Origin: Funiculus sociatus GB2-C1
GTDB lineage: Bacteria; Cyanobacteriota; Cyanobacteriia; Cyanobacteriales; FACHB-T130
Assembly: GCF_039962115.1 (NCBI RefSeq)
Contig: NZ_JAMPKJ010000025.1
Span: 18,355-82,354, forward strand
Direction: 5' to 3'
Length of the DNA: 64,000 bases
A program made the translations under genes and the position numbers. This document shows, in pieces, positions 9,004 through 17,493 of this stretch (position 1 is the first letter of the stretch; each line of letters opens with the position of its first letter). The notes beneath the pieces were generated by a model. The model was not told the DNA's origin, ran no database searches, and saw nothing but the letters and a program-made list of their open reading frames with translations.

Positions 9004-9750
9004 ATGGCTAAAGGAGATTTTTGCTTTTATGCAGAACTCAATGATTTCTTGCCCCCTAAAAGAAGGCAAATAACAATTACTCATCTCTTTGAAGAACGAG
9101 CATCGATTAAGGACACAATTGAATCTCTGGGTGTACCCCATCCGGAAGTTGACTTAATTTTAGTTAATGGGAAATCTGTAGATTTTTCGTATATTTTAGC
9201 TGATAGCGATCGCATCCAAGTCTATCCGGTTTCCGCTGCCGATGAAAACGCAGCAATAATCTCTCTCGTGCGACCTCAACCGCTAAATGTTTTTCTCTTT
9301 GTTTTAGATATACATTTAGGTAAGCTGGCAACATCTTTACGAATGTTAGGCTTTGATACCCTTTACCGCAACGATTACGACGACGAAGAATTAGCCAAAA
9401 TTTCATCTGCTGAAGAACGAATTCTCTTGACTCGCGATAAAGGTCTATTAATGCGTAGTCTAGTAACATATGGATATTATGTCAGAGACACTAACCCAGA
9501 GCGACAAATTGTGGAAGTCCTGCGGCGCTTTAACTTATTTGAACGAGTTTCGCCATTGCAAAGGTGTCTGCGTTGCAATGGATTATTAAAACCCGTAGCT
9601 AAGGAAACCATCATTGATCAATTACCACACAATACCGCCTTGCAAATTAATGAATTTCATCGCTGTACTGAATGCAGTCAAATTTATTGGAAAGGGGCGC
9701 ATTATGAACGAATGCAGCAATTTATAGAAGGAGTGCTTTCTTCAGGATGA
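9004..9750 (+). CDS. Mut7-C RNase-like protein with N-terminal ubiquitin-like fold
   Basis: A 248-residue protein. Residues 1-80 match the beta-grasp domain often fused to Mut7-C (KRRQITITHLF, VDLILVNGKSVDFSYIL). Residues about 95-245 match the PIN-like Mut7-C domain, with LDIHLGKLATSLRMLGFDTL, RNDYDDEELA and LLTRDKGLL supplying the acidic residues. A C-terminal zinc ribbon is formed by CLRCNG and CTECSQIYW. The family is predicted to be RNA-cleaving, by relation to the 3'-5' exonuclease Mut-7 C-terminus; substrate unknown. Confidence 0.85.
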   Translation: MAKGDFCFYAELNDFLPPKRRQITITHLFEERASIKDTIESLGVPHPEVDLILVNGKSVDFSYILADSDRIQVYPVSAADENAAIISLVRPQPLNVFLFVLDIHLGKLATSLRMLGFDTLYRNDYDDEELAKISSAEERILLTRDKGLLMRSLVTYGYYVRDTNPERQIVEVLRRFNLFERVSPLQRCLRCNGLLKPVAKETIIDQLPHNTALQINEFHRCTECSQIYWKGAHYERMQQFIEGVLSSG

Positions 9751-9755
9751 AGGAC

Positions 9756-9870
9756 TGAGGATTGGGGACTAGGGACTGGGGAAGAGAAGAATATAACCCT
9801 GAATTCTCCCCCTACCCCAATCCCTAATTACCTATTCTCAGCCTTTTTTTTGTCCCCAACCCCTAGCCAC
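9756..9870. repeat. STRR-type heptamer repeat region
   Basis: A G-rich run (GGATTGGGGACTAGGGACTG) faces a C-rich run (CCCCCTACCCCAATCCCTAA), so the spacer could form a long imperfect hairpin. The units are the CCCCAAT/CCCCAGT heptamers of cyanobacterial short tandemly repeated repetitive sequences. It lies between the Mut7-C and aminotransferase genes. Confidence 0.65.
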
Positions 9871-9884
9871 CAATCCATTCCTTA

Positions 9885-11054
9885 ATGTCAACCTTAAATG
9901 CTCGTATGCAGGCGGTACAATCGCCAATAATTCCCGTCGTCGGAGAACTAATCCGCAACCATCCGGGGACGATTTCCTTGGGTCAAGGCGTGGTATATTA
10001 CAATCCGCCAAAAGAGGCAATTGCACAGATTTCGCAATTTCTAGCCGAACCAGAAAATCATAAGTACAAAGCACTAGAAGGTATTGCACCTTTGTTAGAT
10101 GTAATTGCGGAAAAACTGAAAGCCGATAATAATATCGAAATTAATAAAAAAAATTGCATCGTCGTCTCTGCTGGAAGTAACATGGCATTTATGAATGCGA
10201 TTCTTGCTATCACTTCTCCAGGGGACGAAATTATTATCCAAACGCCTTATTATTTCAATCATGAAATGGCAATTACCATGTCGAGTTGCCGTCCGGTACT
10301 CGTTGCTACAGACGAAAATTATCAGCTGCGTCCAGATGCGATCGCATCTGCAATCACAAATAAAACTCGTGCTGTCGTCACGATTTCACCTAATAATCCC
10401 ACAGGCGCAGTCTACTCGCCAGAAGCCTTGCGCCAAGTTAATCAAATATGTCGCGATCGCGCAATTTATCATATTAGCGATGAAGCCTATGAATATTTTA
10501 CCTACAATAACGTAAAACACTTTTCTCCAGGCTCAATTTATGCTAATACCGATTACACAATTTCACTTTATACCCTCTCAAAAGCCTACGGTTTTGCTTC
10601 TTGGCGTATCGGATATATGGTAATTCCAGAACATCTGCTGGTGTCGGTAAAGAAAGTCCAAGATACAATTCTAATCTGTCCGCCAGTCATCTCGCAGTAT
10701 GCAGCATTAGGAGCATTGCAAACAGGAGTTGCTTACTGTCAGGAAAAAATTAGCGCGATCGCATCCGTGCGTCAACTCCTACTAGAAAAACTTAGTGGCA
10801 TACAAGATATTTGTACAGTTCCCCCCGCAGACGGAGCATTCTATTTTCTGTTGAAAATTCATGCTAATCTGCACGCAATGGAGCTGGTAGAAAGACTAAT
10901 TCGCGAACATGGTGTAGCTGTCATTCCCGGTACAACCTTTGGTATGGACGACGGTTGTTACTTGCGCGTCGCCTACGGTGCATTGCAACAAGAGACCGCA
11001 GCAGAAGGTATTGAGCGATTAGTGCGCGGTTTGAAGACAATTTTAGCGGCTTGA
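9885..11054 (+). CDS. PLP-dependent class I/II aminotransferase
   Basis: A 389-residue fold-type I aminotransferase. Lys233 in YTLSKAYGFASWRIGYM is the Schiff-base lysine. SPNNPTGAVYSPEAL and ISDEAYEYF supply the Asn and Asp/Tyr that hold the cofactor, and YLRVAYGALQ carries the carboxylate-binding Arg. The N-terminal PGTISLGQGVVYYNPP is a form seen in many cyanobacterial aspartate/aromatic-type aminotransferases. The amino-acid substrate cannot be assigned. It ends 44 bases before the converging ene-reductase gene, with a hairpin between. Confidence 0.88.
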   Translation: MSTLNARMQAVQSPIIPVVGELIRNHPGTISLGQGVVYYNPPKEAIAQISQFLAEPENHKYKALEGIAPLLDVIAEKLKADNNIEINKKNCIVVSAGSNMAFMNAILAITSPGDEIIIQTPYYFNHEMAITMSSCRPVLVATDENYQLRPDAIASAITNKTRAVVTISPNNPTGAVYSPEALRQVNQICRDRAIYHISDEAYEYFTYNNVKHFSPGSIYANTDYTISLYTLSKAYGFASWRIGYMVIPEHLLVSVKKVQDTILICPPVISQYAALGALQTGVAYCQEKISAIASVRQLLLEKLSGIQDICTVPPADGAFYFLLKIHANLHAMELVERLIREHGVAVIPGTTFGMDDGCYLRVAYGALQQETAAEGIERLVRGLKTILAA

Positions 11055-11064
11055 TGTAACCTTC

Positions 11065-11093
11065 CTCGTTCCCAGTCAGTGGCTGGGAACGAG
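11065..11093. terminator. Hairpin between convergent genes, hairpin family copy 1
   Basis: CTCGTTCCCAG (11065-11075) pairs perfectly with CTGGGAACGAG (11083-11093) across a 7-base loop. It separates the aminotransferase and the ene-reductase genes, whose 3' ends face each other. There is no clear T-run, so termination is inferred. Related hairpins are at 13158, 44902 and 53766. Confidence 0.6.
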
Positions 11094-11097
11094 AGAT

Positions 11098-12204
11098 TTA
11101 CACAGTTTGTAATTCCAGACTGGGATAGTCAATATATCCCTTCTCATCTCCACCATAAAACGTGTCGCGATCCGGCTTATTGAGTGGAGCATTAGCTGCA
11201 AAACGCTCTGGCAAATCAGGATTTGCAATATACAGCCTACCGTATGCCACCAAATCCGCATCACCAGAAGCCAAGACAGCATTCCCCAACTCGCGGTCAT
11301 ATCCTCCCGCCGCAATCAGCATTCCCTTGAAGATGGGGCGGAAGTATCCCACAGACAAGCCGCCTGTATTGACTTCTAGCGTAGTATTGCCATCAAGTCT
11401 CGGCTCCACAATGTGCAAGTAAGCCAAACCAAAACGGTTCAGTGCAGAAGCTACATAGCTGAACAAAGCTGCTGGATTTGAGTCAGACATACTGTTAAAA
11501 GTGCCACTGGGAGAAAGGCGAATTCCTACCCGTTCTCCACCCCAAACACTTACCACCGCTTCAGTTACTTCCATCAAAAGTCGGGTGCGGTTCTCAATTG
11601 AACCCCCATACTCATCGGTGCGTTTATTCGTGCCATCCTGAAGAAACTGGTCAAGTAAATAACCGTTAGCGCTGTGAATTTCCACACCATCAAATCCCGC
11701 CGCCAAAGCATTTTCAGCACCTTGGCGGTATTGTTCAACAATCCCTGGAATCTCTTGAGTTAAGAGGGCGCGAGGAGTTACAAAGGGTTTTGGCCCCTCA
11801 TTAGTCATCGCTTCTCCGACGGGAGCGATCGCGCTTGGTGCTACTGGCAATTCTCCTCCCGGTTGCAGTGACGGGTGAGAAATGCGCCCAACGTGCCACA
11901 GTTGTAGAAAAATCCGCCCGCCACGCGCATGAACTGCATCCGTTATCAATCGCCACCCAGCCACTTGTTCTTGCGAATGAATCCCTGGAGTATTGGCATA
12001 TCCCTGTCCTTGCGGCGATACTTGAGTTGCCTCAGCAATAATTAACCCCGCTGATGCCCGTTGTTCATAATAAGTAACATTCATTGCTCTGGGAACATTT
12101 CCTTCACCAGCACGCATCCGAGTTAACGGAGCCATCACAATTCTATTAGGAAGTTCTAAGGAACCCAACTTAACAGGTGAGAAAAGATTGACATTAGCAC
12201 TCAT
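11098..12204 (-). CDS. Old yellow enzyme-type ene-reductase (FMN-dependent)
   Basis: A 368-residue NADH:flavin oxidoreductase of the NemA/OYE class, which reduces activated C=C bonds in electrophiles such as enones or N-ethylmaleimide. Key motifs are NRIVMAPLTRMRA near the start, LQLWHVGRISHP for substrate contact, and GVEIHSANGYLLDQFLQDGT plus KRTDEYGGSIENR, the family signature. The ATG at 12204 has GGAG nine bases upstream, better than the ATG at 12219. It follows trxA on the same strand by about 100 bases, which suggests a shared redox-stress transcript. Confidence 0.88.
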   Translation of the reverse strand: MSANVNLFSPVKLGSLELPNRIVMAPLTRMRAGEGNVPRAMNVTYYEQRASAGLIIAEATQVSPQGQGYANTPGIHSQEQVAGWRLITDAVHARGGRIFLQLWHVGRISHPSLQPGGELPVAPSAIAPVGEAMTNEGPKPFVTPRALLTQEIPGIVEQYRQGAENALAAGFDGVEIHSANGYLLDQFLQDGTNKRTDEYGGSIENRTRLLMEVTEAVVSVWGGERVGIRLSPSGTFNSMSDSNPAALFSYVASALNRFGLAYLHIVEPRLDGNTTLEVNTGGLSVGYFRPIFKGMLIAAGGYDRELGNAVLASGDADLVAYGRLYIANPDLPERFAANAPLNKPDRDTFYGGDEKGYIDYPSLELQTV

Positions 12205-12305
12205 AGATAGAATCTCCATTGCAACGACATTAAAGTATCAGGAACTTCAGCCAGCTAGTACAATACTTTCGCTGGCTGAAATCACCGATATAAAAACTGA
12301 CTAAT

Positions 12306-12671
12306 TTAAGCAGCTTGCTCTATTGTTGAGTTATTCTGTGGAAGTAAATCGTTGACTTTGGCAGCAAACACCCCCAGAGGCGCTACCCCAACTACTTGAT
12401 CCACAACTTGACCATCTTTGAAAAACAAAACAGTTGGAACAGCTTGAATTTTGTATTGATTAGCCAATTGCCCGTACTCATCAATATTCAACTTGCCAAC
12501 CTTAGCAACTCCTTCAAAATTGGCAGCTAATTCTTCAATCAAAGGATTGAGCATTCGACAAGGCCCACACCAAGCAGCCCAGAAATCTACAACAACCGGA
12601 ACTGAACTAGCAAGGACTTCGTTTTCAAAGTTATCTTCTGTCAAGATGACATACTTAGAGTTGTCTGACAT
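12306..12671 (-). CDS. trxA: Thioredoxin
   Basis: A 121-residue thioredoxin with the active site WCGPC (Cys35 and Cys38) in VDFWAAWCGPCRMLNP and the cis-proline segment VPTVLFFKDGQ. It reduces protein disulfides in the cytosol. A strong ribosome site AAGGAGG (12681-12687) precedes the ATG. It is divergent from an ArsR-type regulator, the layout described for trxA2 and rexT in Anabaena sp. PCC 7120, so redox-controlled repression is likely. The ene-reductase gene follows downstream. Confidence 0.93.
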   Translation of the reverse strand: MSDNSKYVILTEDNFENEVLASSVPVVVDFWAAWCGPCRMLNPLIEELAANFEGVAKVGKLNIDEYGQLANQYKIQAVPTVLFFKDGQVVDQVVGVAPLGVFAAKVNDLLPQNNSTIEQAA

Positions 12672-12726
12672 AATTTTCAGCCTCCTTCAGGCTGGAGCGC
12701 AACGTGAGGCGAATCAACTGGTTTAG

Positions 12727-12793
12727 TAGTTAAACAACCATTTAACTAAATACTAGAACAATCTTCTATAGTAGTCAAGTAGTTATTTAACTA
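12727..12793. promoter_or_regulatory. Two dyads between trxA and the ArsR regulator, likely operators
   Basis: TAGTTAAA-N6-TTTAACTA at 12727-12748 has perfect 8-base arms. TAGTTA-TT-TAACTA at 12780-12793 has perfect 6-base arms with the same core. Both lie in the 145-base spacer between the two divergent starts, one nearer each gene. ArsR/SmtB repressors bind AT-rich imperfect dyads of this kind. Binding by the adjacent regulator is inferred. Confidence 0.6.
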
Positions 12794-12816
12794 TTTTTAG
12801 ACATAAAATAGAAATT

Positions 12817-13143
12817 ATGAATAACAACGATAGCGTTCAATCCCCCTCGGTGTATCGAGTTGCACAAGGGGACATAGAACGTCGGGCGAAAATATTTGCG
12901 GCTCTCGCTGACCCAACGCGCTTGCGGATTGTGGAGATGTTAGCTCTTTGCGACGAGTGTGGGGAAAAGAGCGGTTCCGAGATAGCCAATAAGTTAGGGA
13001 TTAGTCTGGCTCTATTTTGTCATCACTCTAAGACACTGCTGGAAGCTGGGTTAATCCAAACCCGAAAAGAAGGGCAAACCAAGTATAACTCGCTGAATCG
13101 GGAGTTACTGCAAGATTGCTTCGCCAGTTTGATGCCCAAATAG
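12817..13143 (+). CDS. ArsR-family regulator, RexT-like
   Basis: A 108-residue winged-helix repressor. The core is FAALADPTRLRIVEML, then SEIANKLGISLALFCHHSKTLLEAGLI as the helix-turn-helix and KEGQTKYNSLN as the wing. Cysteines are at 45, 48, 68 and 101; the 45/48 pair sits in LALCDECGEKS, just before the DNA-binding helices, where a thiol switch could act. Divergence from trxA matches the rexT-trxA2 arrangement of Anabaena. Metal sensing is an alternative, but the classic ELCVCD-type site is not exact here. Confidence 0.82.
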   Translation: MNNNDSVQSPSVYRVAQGDIERRAKIFAALADPTRLRIVEMLALCDECGEKSGSEIANKLGISLALFCHHSKTLLEAGLIQTRKEGQTKYNSLNRELLQDCFASLMPK

Positions 13144-13157
13144 CAGCTCTCTATCAT

Positions 13158-13190
13158 CTCTGGTTTCCAGGCTCTGACTGGGAACCAGAG
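13158..13190. terminator. Hairpin after the ArsR gene, hairpin family copy 2
   Basis: Arms CTCTGGTTTCCAG and CTGGGAACCAGAG form a 13-base-pair stem with one G-U pair and a 7-base loop. It sits 14 bases after the stop of the regulator and 10 bases before the 3' end of the converging amidotransferase gene, so it could stop transcription from either side. Confidence 0.6.
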
Positions 13191-13199
13191 TAAAAGTAG

Positions 13200-13904
13200 T
13201 CACACTTTTGATTTTGTTGTTTGCAGCCAGAAGGGAAGAAAACCCTTTAGCCAATTTTCACATTCGCTGCCATAAAGTAATTGCTTTTGTATCTGTTCTT
13301 CGCGAGACTGTGCGCCTGGAAGTGTCAGCATATGAGCGCCAAGGGTAGTCCATTTTCTGAGCATTTTTTTGGTCATTTCAGGATGGAACTGTACGCCGTA
13401 AGCATTATCTCCATAACGAAAAGCTTGTGTTTCAAAAATCTCACCTTTAGCTAACTTAACTGCTCCTGTTGGCAGTCCAAATCCCTCAAGGTGCCAGTGA
13501 TAAACATATCTAAGGGAGTCAAAAGGTTCTTGTGCTGCGTCTGCTGGCTCGACTGAAAAATAGCCGATTTCAGTCATGCCCTCTGGATGAGGTGCAATGG
13601 ATGCACCAAGTACACGCGCCAATAACTGAGCGCCCAAACAAATTCCGAAAAAAGGCTTACCAGAAGAGAGAACAGTCGGTATCCAATCCAGTTCTGTACG
13701 GATAAATGGTAGGGTTTCGCTATCGTTTGCGCTCATAGGCCCACCAAATATGACAACAGCTTCGTGGCTGTCCATCGTGTGTGGTAGTTCCTCTCCGATG
13801 CTGGGACAACGGATATCAAGTTCATAACCGTTGCTGCGGAGAATTTGCCCAACAAGTCCGGAATCTGATGTTTTTTGATGTATAACTAAAAGAATTTTTT
13901 TCAC
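13200..13904 (-). CDS. Class I glutamine amidotransferase-like protein
   Basis: A 234-residue protein of the GMP-synthase-like GATase1 group. The nucleophile Cys89 lies in FFGICLGAQLLARVLG, and the His174/Glu176 pair in VQFHPEMT completes the triad. VVIFGGPMSAND is the oxyanion strand. Stand-alone members hydrolyse glutamine or gamma-glutamyl compounds, but no synthase partner lies beside it. There is no signal peptide. The substrate is unknown. Confidence 0.85.
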   Translation of the reverse strand: MKKILLVIHQKTSDSGLVGQILRSNGYELDIRCPSIGEELPHTMDSHEAVVIFGGPMSANDSETLPFIRTELDWIPTVLSSGKPFFGICLGAQLLARVLGASIAPHPEGMTEIGYFSVEPADAAQEPFDSLRYVYHWHLEGFGLPTGAVKLAKGEIFETQAFRYGDNAYGVQFHPEMTKKMLRKWTTLGAHMLTLPGAQSREEQIQKQLLYGSECENWLKGFLPFWLQTTKSKV

Positions 13905-14401
13905 TATTGCATCTGTGTAAAGTTAGATAAGAATTTTCCTTGGGGGAGGCAATATAAACTGTTTGTTCTGGTACTGCATTAATACGGTTGAAATACTGGT
14001 AATATCTTCCTTATACTGCCTGTGGCATTGATAATGAAATTTTAGGCGATGAGTGTGGTGGCTTGCGGTTTCTTTTAGACACCAATAGCATATTTTCCTC
14101 AAACGCCACCCACGTTGCTCAATGATAAAAATACAAAGCAGTACGGTACTGGCTTCCCAATCTACGTTCTGTAAGTCGCTTCGAGTAGTCCAGTAGAAGG
14201 CTGGGCTTGTGTTACGGTCTCCAAAGCGCACACTACGTCTGGTAATGCAATTGTACTAAAGGGTAAAATAAATATAGGCTCAACTTGTTGAAACCTAGAC
14301 TGTGTGAGACTTTGAAATATTTTTAAATAAAATATCCAAAAACAGTTACAGGTCAGATACTTGCGGGTACTCTAGATATATAACCTTGGGTAGATGAAGT
14401 T
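13905..14401. other. Long spacer before the beta-galactosidase-like gene
   Basis: About 500 bases without a convincing gene. A 102-codon frame on the minus strand (13923-14231) has an unusual composition and no recognisable motif. The last 100 bases before 14402 are AT-rich and probably hold the promoter of the GH2-galT run. Confidence 0.4.
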
Positions 14402-16384
14402 ATGCAATTTTTAGGCAAGTGGCTGGAAAACTGTTATATCCCCTGCAATCCTGCTGACTCCGCTGATTGTTACGATCGGCAACCAGCGTATCCGCGTCCG
14501 CAATTGGAGCGATCGCACTGGGTTTGTCTGAATGGCTCCTGGAAGTTTACATTTGATGACGATGGCAAAAAAATTCGTCCTTCAGATATTTCTGAGTGGA
14601 CACATACCATTCAAGTCCCCTTTGCTCCCGAATCCGCCCAAAGTGGGATAGGCGATACGGGTTTTCATCCTAATTGCTGGTATGAGCGGGAATTTGACGT
14701 ACCGGAAGGTGAGGGGCGGGTACTCCTCCATTTCGGAGCTGTAGATTATTGTGCGAAAGTCTGGGTCAATGGTCAGTTTATGACTGAACATGAGGGCGGT
14801 CATACCCCATTCACTATAGATATTACATCTGTATTGAATAAAGATGAACCCCAGCGGGTAACACTTTGGGCGCAAGACGATCCGCAAGACTTAGCTAAAC
14901 CTCGCGGTAAGCAAGATTGGCAGTTGGAACCCCACAGTATCTGGTATCCGCGCACCAGTGGAATTTGGCAGACTGTTTGGGTTGAGCGCGTTCCCTCTAC
15001 TTATATTCAGCGTATCCGCTGGACTCCGCACTTTGAGCGGTGGGAGATTGGTTTTGAGGCTTTTGTTGGGGGTGAGCTGCGCGATGGCATCCAAATTAAA
15101 GTTAAACTAACCGTCGGCTGTCATCTGCTGGTAAACGATACCTACGAAGTGATTAACGGGGAGATTCACCGCCGCATTGCTTTATCTGACCCTGGTATCG
15201 ACGACTACCGCAACGAGTTACTGTGGAGTCCGGAGAAACCGACTTTAATTGATGCCTCTGTGCAGTTGTGGTCTGATGACAAGCTGTTGGATGACGTAAG
15301 ATCCTATACAGCGATGCGGACTGTGTCAACTCAGCGCGATCGCTTTATGCTTAACGGTCGCCCTTACTATCTGCGGCTGGTTCTAGACCAAGGTTACTGG
15401 CCCGACACGCTGATGACTCCACCCTCAGATGAGGCGTTGCGGCGCGATGTGGAGTTAGCCAAAGCGATGGGCTTCAACGGTGTCCGCAAGCACCAAAAGA
15501 TAGAAGACCCCCGTTTCTTGTATTGGGCGGACGTACTTGGTTTGATGGTCTGGGAAGAAATGCCCAGCCCCTATCGCTTCAGTCCCAAAGCCGTAGAACG
15601 CATTACGAAGGAGTGGACTGAGGTAATCGAACGCGATGCCAGCCATCCGTGTATTGTAGTCTGGGTGCCGTTCAACGAATCTTGGGGAGTTCCCGACTTG
15701 ACAGCAACAGACGCGCATCGCCACTGCGTGCAAGCACTCTATCACTTAACCAAAACTCTAGACCCGACTCGCCCTGTAATTGGTAACGATGGCTGGGAAA
15801 GTGCGGCGACCGATATTTTGGCTATTCATGACTACGATAATAAGCCGACTCGGTTATCCAAGCGCTATGGGCCAGAGGTGAAGTTATCGGATCTGTTCGA
15901 TCGCCAGCGTCCGGGTGGGCGCGTCTTGACGCTTGACGGGTATCCTCATCAAGGACAGCCTATCATGCTGACTGAGTTTGGGGGCATTGCCTACGCACAT
16001 CGGGAAAGCCCTGATTCTAACAAAATATGGGGATACGTGCGTTCTGAGAATCTCTCAGAACTGGAAGTAAGGTATACCGCGTTACTGAACGTGGTTAACA
16101 AAGTCGAATTATTTAGCGGATTTTGTTACACCCAGCTAACGGATACTTTTCAAGAAGCTAACGGACTGTTGTATGCTGACCGGACACCGAAATTCCCCAT
16201 AGAAGCGATCGCATCTGCGACTCTAGGTAGGGGCGGCGAAGACGAGGAAGACGCTATGCTCTCAGGGATGAAAGCTGGATGGTCGCAAGACAAAAATGCA
16301 TTCCCTGGATCTGTTGAAACCGGATGGTCGCACTCTGAAGCTGTACAGCAGATACCCCATTGCGGAGGGAATTATAGCTCCTAG
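14402..16384 (+). CDS. Glycoside hydrolase family 2 enzyme (beta-galactosidase-like)
   Basis: A 660-residue GH2 enzyme. Domains in order are the sugar-binding jelly roll (about 40-200, LNGSWKFTFDDDG to HSIWYPRTSGIWQTVWVE), an immunoglobulin-like domain, and a TIM barrel from about 310. The acid/base Glu426 lies in VPFNESWG and the nucleophile Glu525 in MLTEFGG. GH2 includes beta-galactosidases, glucuronidases and mannosidases. The overlapping galT gene makes a galactosidase the likeliest assignment. There is no signal peptide, so the substrate must be imported. The 3' end overlaps galT by 89 bases in another frame. Confidence 0.87.
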   Translation: MQFLGKWLENCYIPCNPADSADCYDRQPAYPRPQLERSHWVCLNGSWKFTFDDDGKKIRPSDISEWTHTIQVPFAPESAQSGIGDTGFHPNCWYEREFDVPEGEGRVLLHFGAVDYCAKVWVNGQFMTEHEGGHTPFTIDITSVLNKDEPQRVTLWAQDDPQDLAKPRGKQDWQLEPHSIWYPRTSGIWQTVWVERVPSTYIQRIRWTPHFERWEIGFEAFVGGELRDGIQIKVKLTVGCHLLVNDTYEVINGEIHRRIALSDPGIDDYRNELLWSPEKPTLIDASVQLWSDDKLLDDVRSYTAMRTVSTQRDRFMLNGRPYYLRLVLDQGYWPDTLMTPPSDEALRRDVELAKAMGFNGVRKHQKIEDPRFLYWADVLGLMVWEEMPSPYRFSPKAVERITKEWTEVIERDASHPCIVVWVPFNESWGVPDLTATDAHRHCVQALYHLTKTLDPTRPVIGNDGWESAATDILAIHDYDNKPTRLSKRYGPEVKLSDLFDRQRPGGRVLTLDGYPHQGQPIMLTEFGGIAYAHRESPDSNKIWGYVRSENLSELEVRYTALLNVVNKVELFSGFCYTQLTDTFQEANGLLYADRTPKFPIEAIASATLGRGGEDEEDAMLSGMKAGWSQDKNAFPGSVETGWSHSEAVQQIPHCGGNYSS

Positions 16385-17396
16385 TCCCAGCAATGAACCT
16401 GTAGCCGCAAATCCTCATCTACGTTGGCATCCCTTGCGGGGAGAATGGATAGCTTATGCTTCGCATCGTCAGGGGCGGACTTTTATGCCGCCCCCAGAAT
16501 ACAATCCTCTAGCACCTACCACCGATCCTAACTTTCCCACTGAACTACCCCAAGGTCGATATGATGTAGCGGTTTTCGATAACCGCTTTCCCTCAATGAC
16601 GCTGGCGGCGCATAACCCACCCGCCAGCATTGTTGAAACTCTCCCCGCAGATGGTGCGTGCGAGGTGGTGGTTTTTACTCAAGATCCGCAGGCTACTATC
16701 GGTTCCCTGGAACTGGATCATTTAGAATTGCTGTTCCAAGTTTGGAGCGATCGCACTCGCGTTATCGGCGAAAATCCCCACATTCAGTATGTGTTGCCGT
16801 TTGAAAATAAGGGTGTAGAAATGGGGGTGACTTTGCAGCATCCCCACGGACAAATCTACGCTTATCCTTTTGTCCCGCCTGTTCCCGCCCGAATGCTAGA
16901 GCGTCAGCAGGCTTATTATCAGGAAAAGAACCGGGGGTTGCTGCAAGATTTGATACAAAAGGAAATCGAAGACAAGCAGCGGATAATTTATCAGGATGAG
17001 CATGCGATCGCATTTATCCCCGCTTGTGCGCGTTATCCTTACGAAGTTTGGCTTGCGCCCATCCAGCCTGCTGCAACTTTCATGGATCTTACCCCAGAGC
17101 AACGGGCGGGACTTGCCAAAGCTTTAAAGACTGTTACTCTTAAATACGATGGTTTGTGGAATCGTCCCTTTCCTTACTTGATGGCTTGGTTCCAAGCACC
17201 TACCGATGGACAACCGCATCCAGAAGCACACCTGCACGCTGAATTTTATCCGCCTTATCGTACCAAGGATCGGCTTAAGTATCTGGCGGGAACTGAACTA
17301 GCAGCAGGGATGTTTGCTAATGATGCGCTTCCGGAGGAGAAAGCTAAGGATTTACAAGCTGTAGCCATAACACTTGAAAATCCGGTACGGTTGTGA
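16296..17396 (+). CDS. galT: Galactose-1-phosphate uridylyltransferase
   Basis: A 366-residue Leloir enzyme that exchanges UMP between UDP-glucose and galactose 1-phosphate. The signature HPHGQ lies at 182-186, with His184 as the uridylylated nucleophile. The N-terminal part has [25 protein letters not shown] and [10 protein letters not shown], and the C-terminal part has [11 protein letters not shown]. The CPLC zinc pair found near residue 50 in many GalTs is replaced here by EYNPLAPT. It starts inside the GH2 gene, so the two are translationally linked. galK lies 4.9 kb downstream on the same strand. Confidence 0.92.
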   Translation: MHSLDLLKPDGRTLKLYSRYPIAEGIIAPSPSNEPVAANPHLRWHPLRGEWIAYASHRQGRTFMPPPEYNPLAPTTDPNFPTELPQGRYDVAVFDNRFPSMTLAAHNPPASIVETLPADGACEVVVFTQDPQATIGSLELDHLELLFQVWSDRTRVIGENPHIQYVLPFENKGVEMGVTLQHPHGQIYAYPFVPPVPARMLERQQAYYQEKNRGLLQDLIQKEIEDKQRIIYQDEHAIAFIPACARYPYEVWLAPIQPAATFMDLTPEQRAGLAKALKTVTLKYDGLWNRPFPYLMAWFQAPTDGQPHPEAHLHAEFYPPYRTKDRLKYLAGTELAAGMFANDALPEEKAKDLQAVAITLENPVRL

Positions 17397-17416
17397 ATCA
17401 AAACCTAACCCCCTTC

Positions 17417-17441
17417 CCCCCTTCCCTGCAAGGGAAGGGGG
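17417..17441. repeat. Palindromic CCCCCTTCCCT hairpin after galT
   Basis: Arms at 17417-17427 and 17431-17441 pair over 11 bases with a 3-base loop (GCA). The same CCCCTTCCCT-AGGGAAGGGG core occurs inside the inverted repeat at 40184-40206. It lies 20 bases after the galT stop and may shape the 3' end of the message. Confidence 0.6.
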
Positions 17442-17493
17442 AAGAACTCCGGCTATGGGCTGGAGAGGGGTTTCCTGGTGTAAAAGGTGAGTT

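Noticed and set aside
13923..14231. 102-codon minus-strand frame in the spacer before the GH2 gene
   Set aside because: Odd composition (many Trp, Cys and His), no motif, no ribosome site seen. Kept only as part of a spacer.
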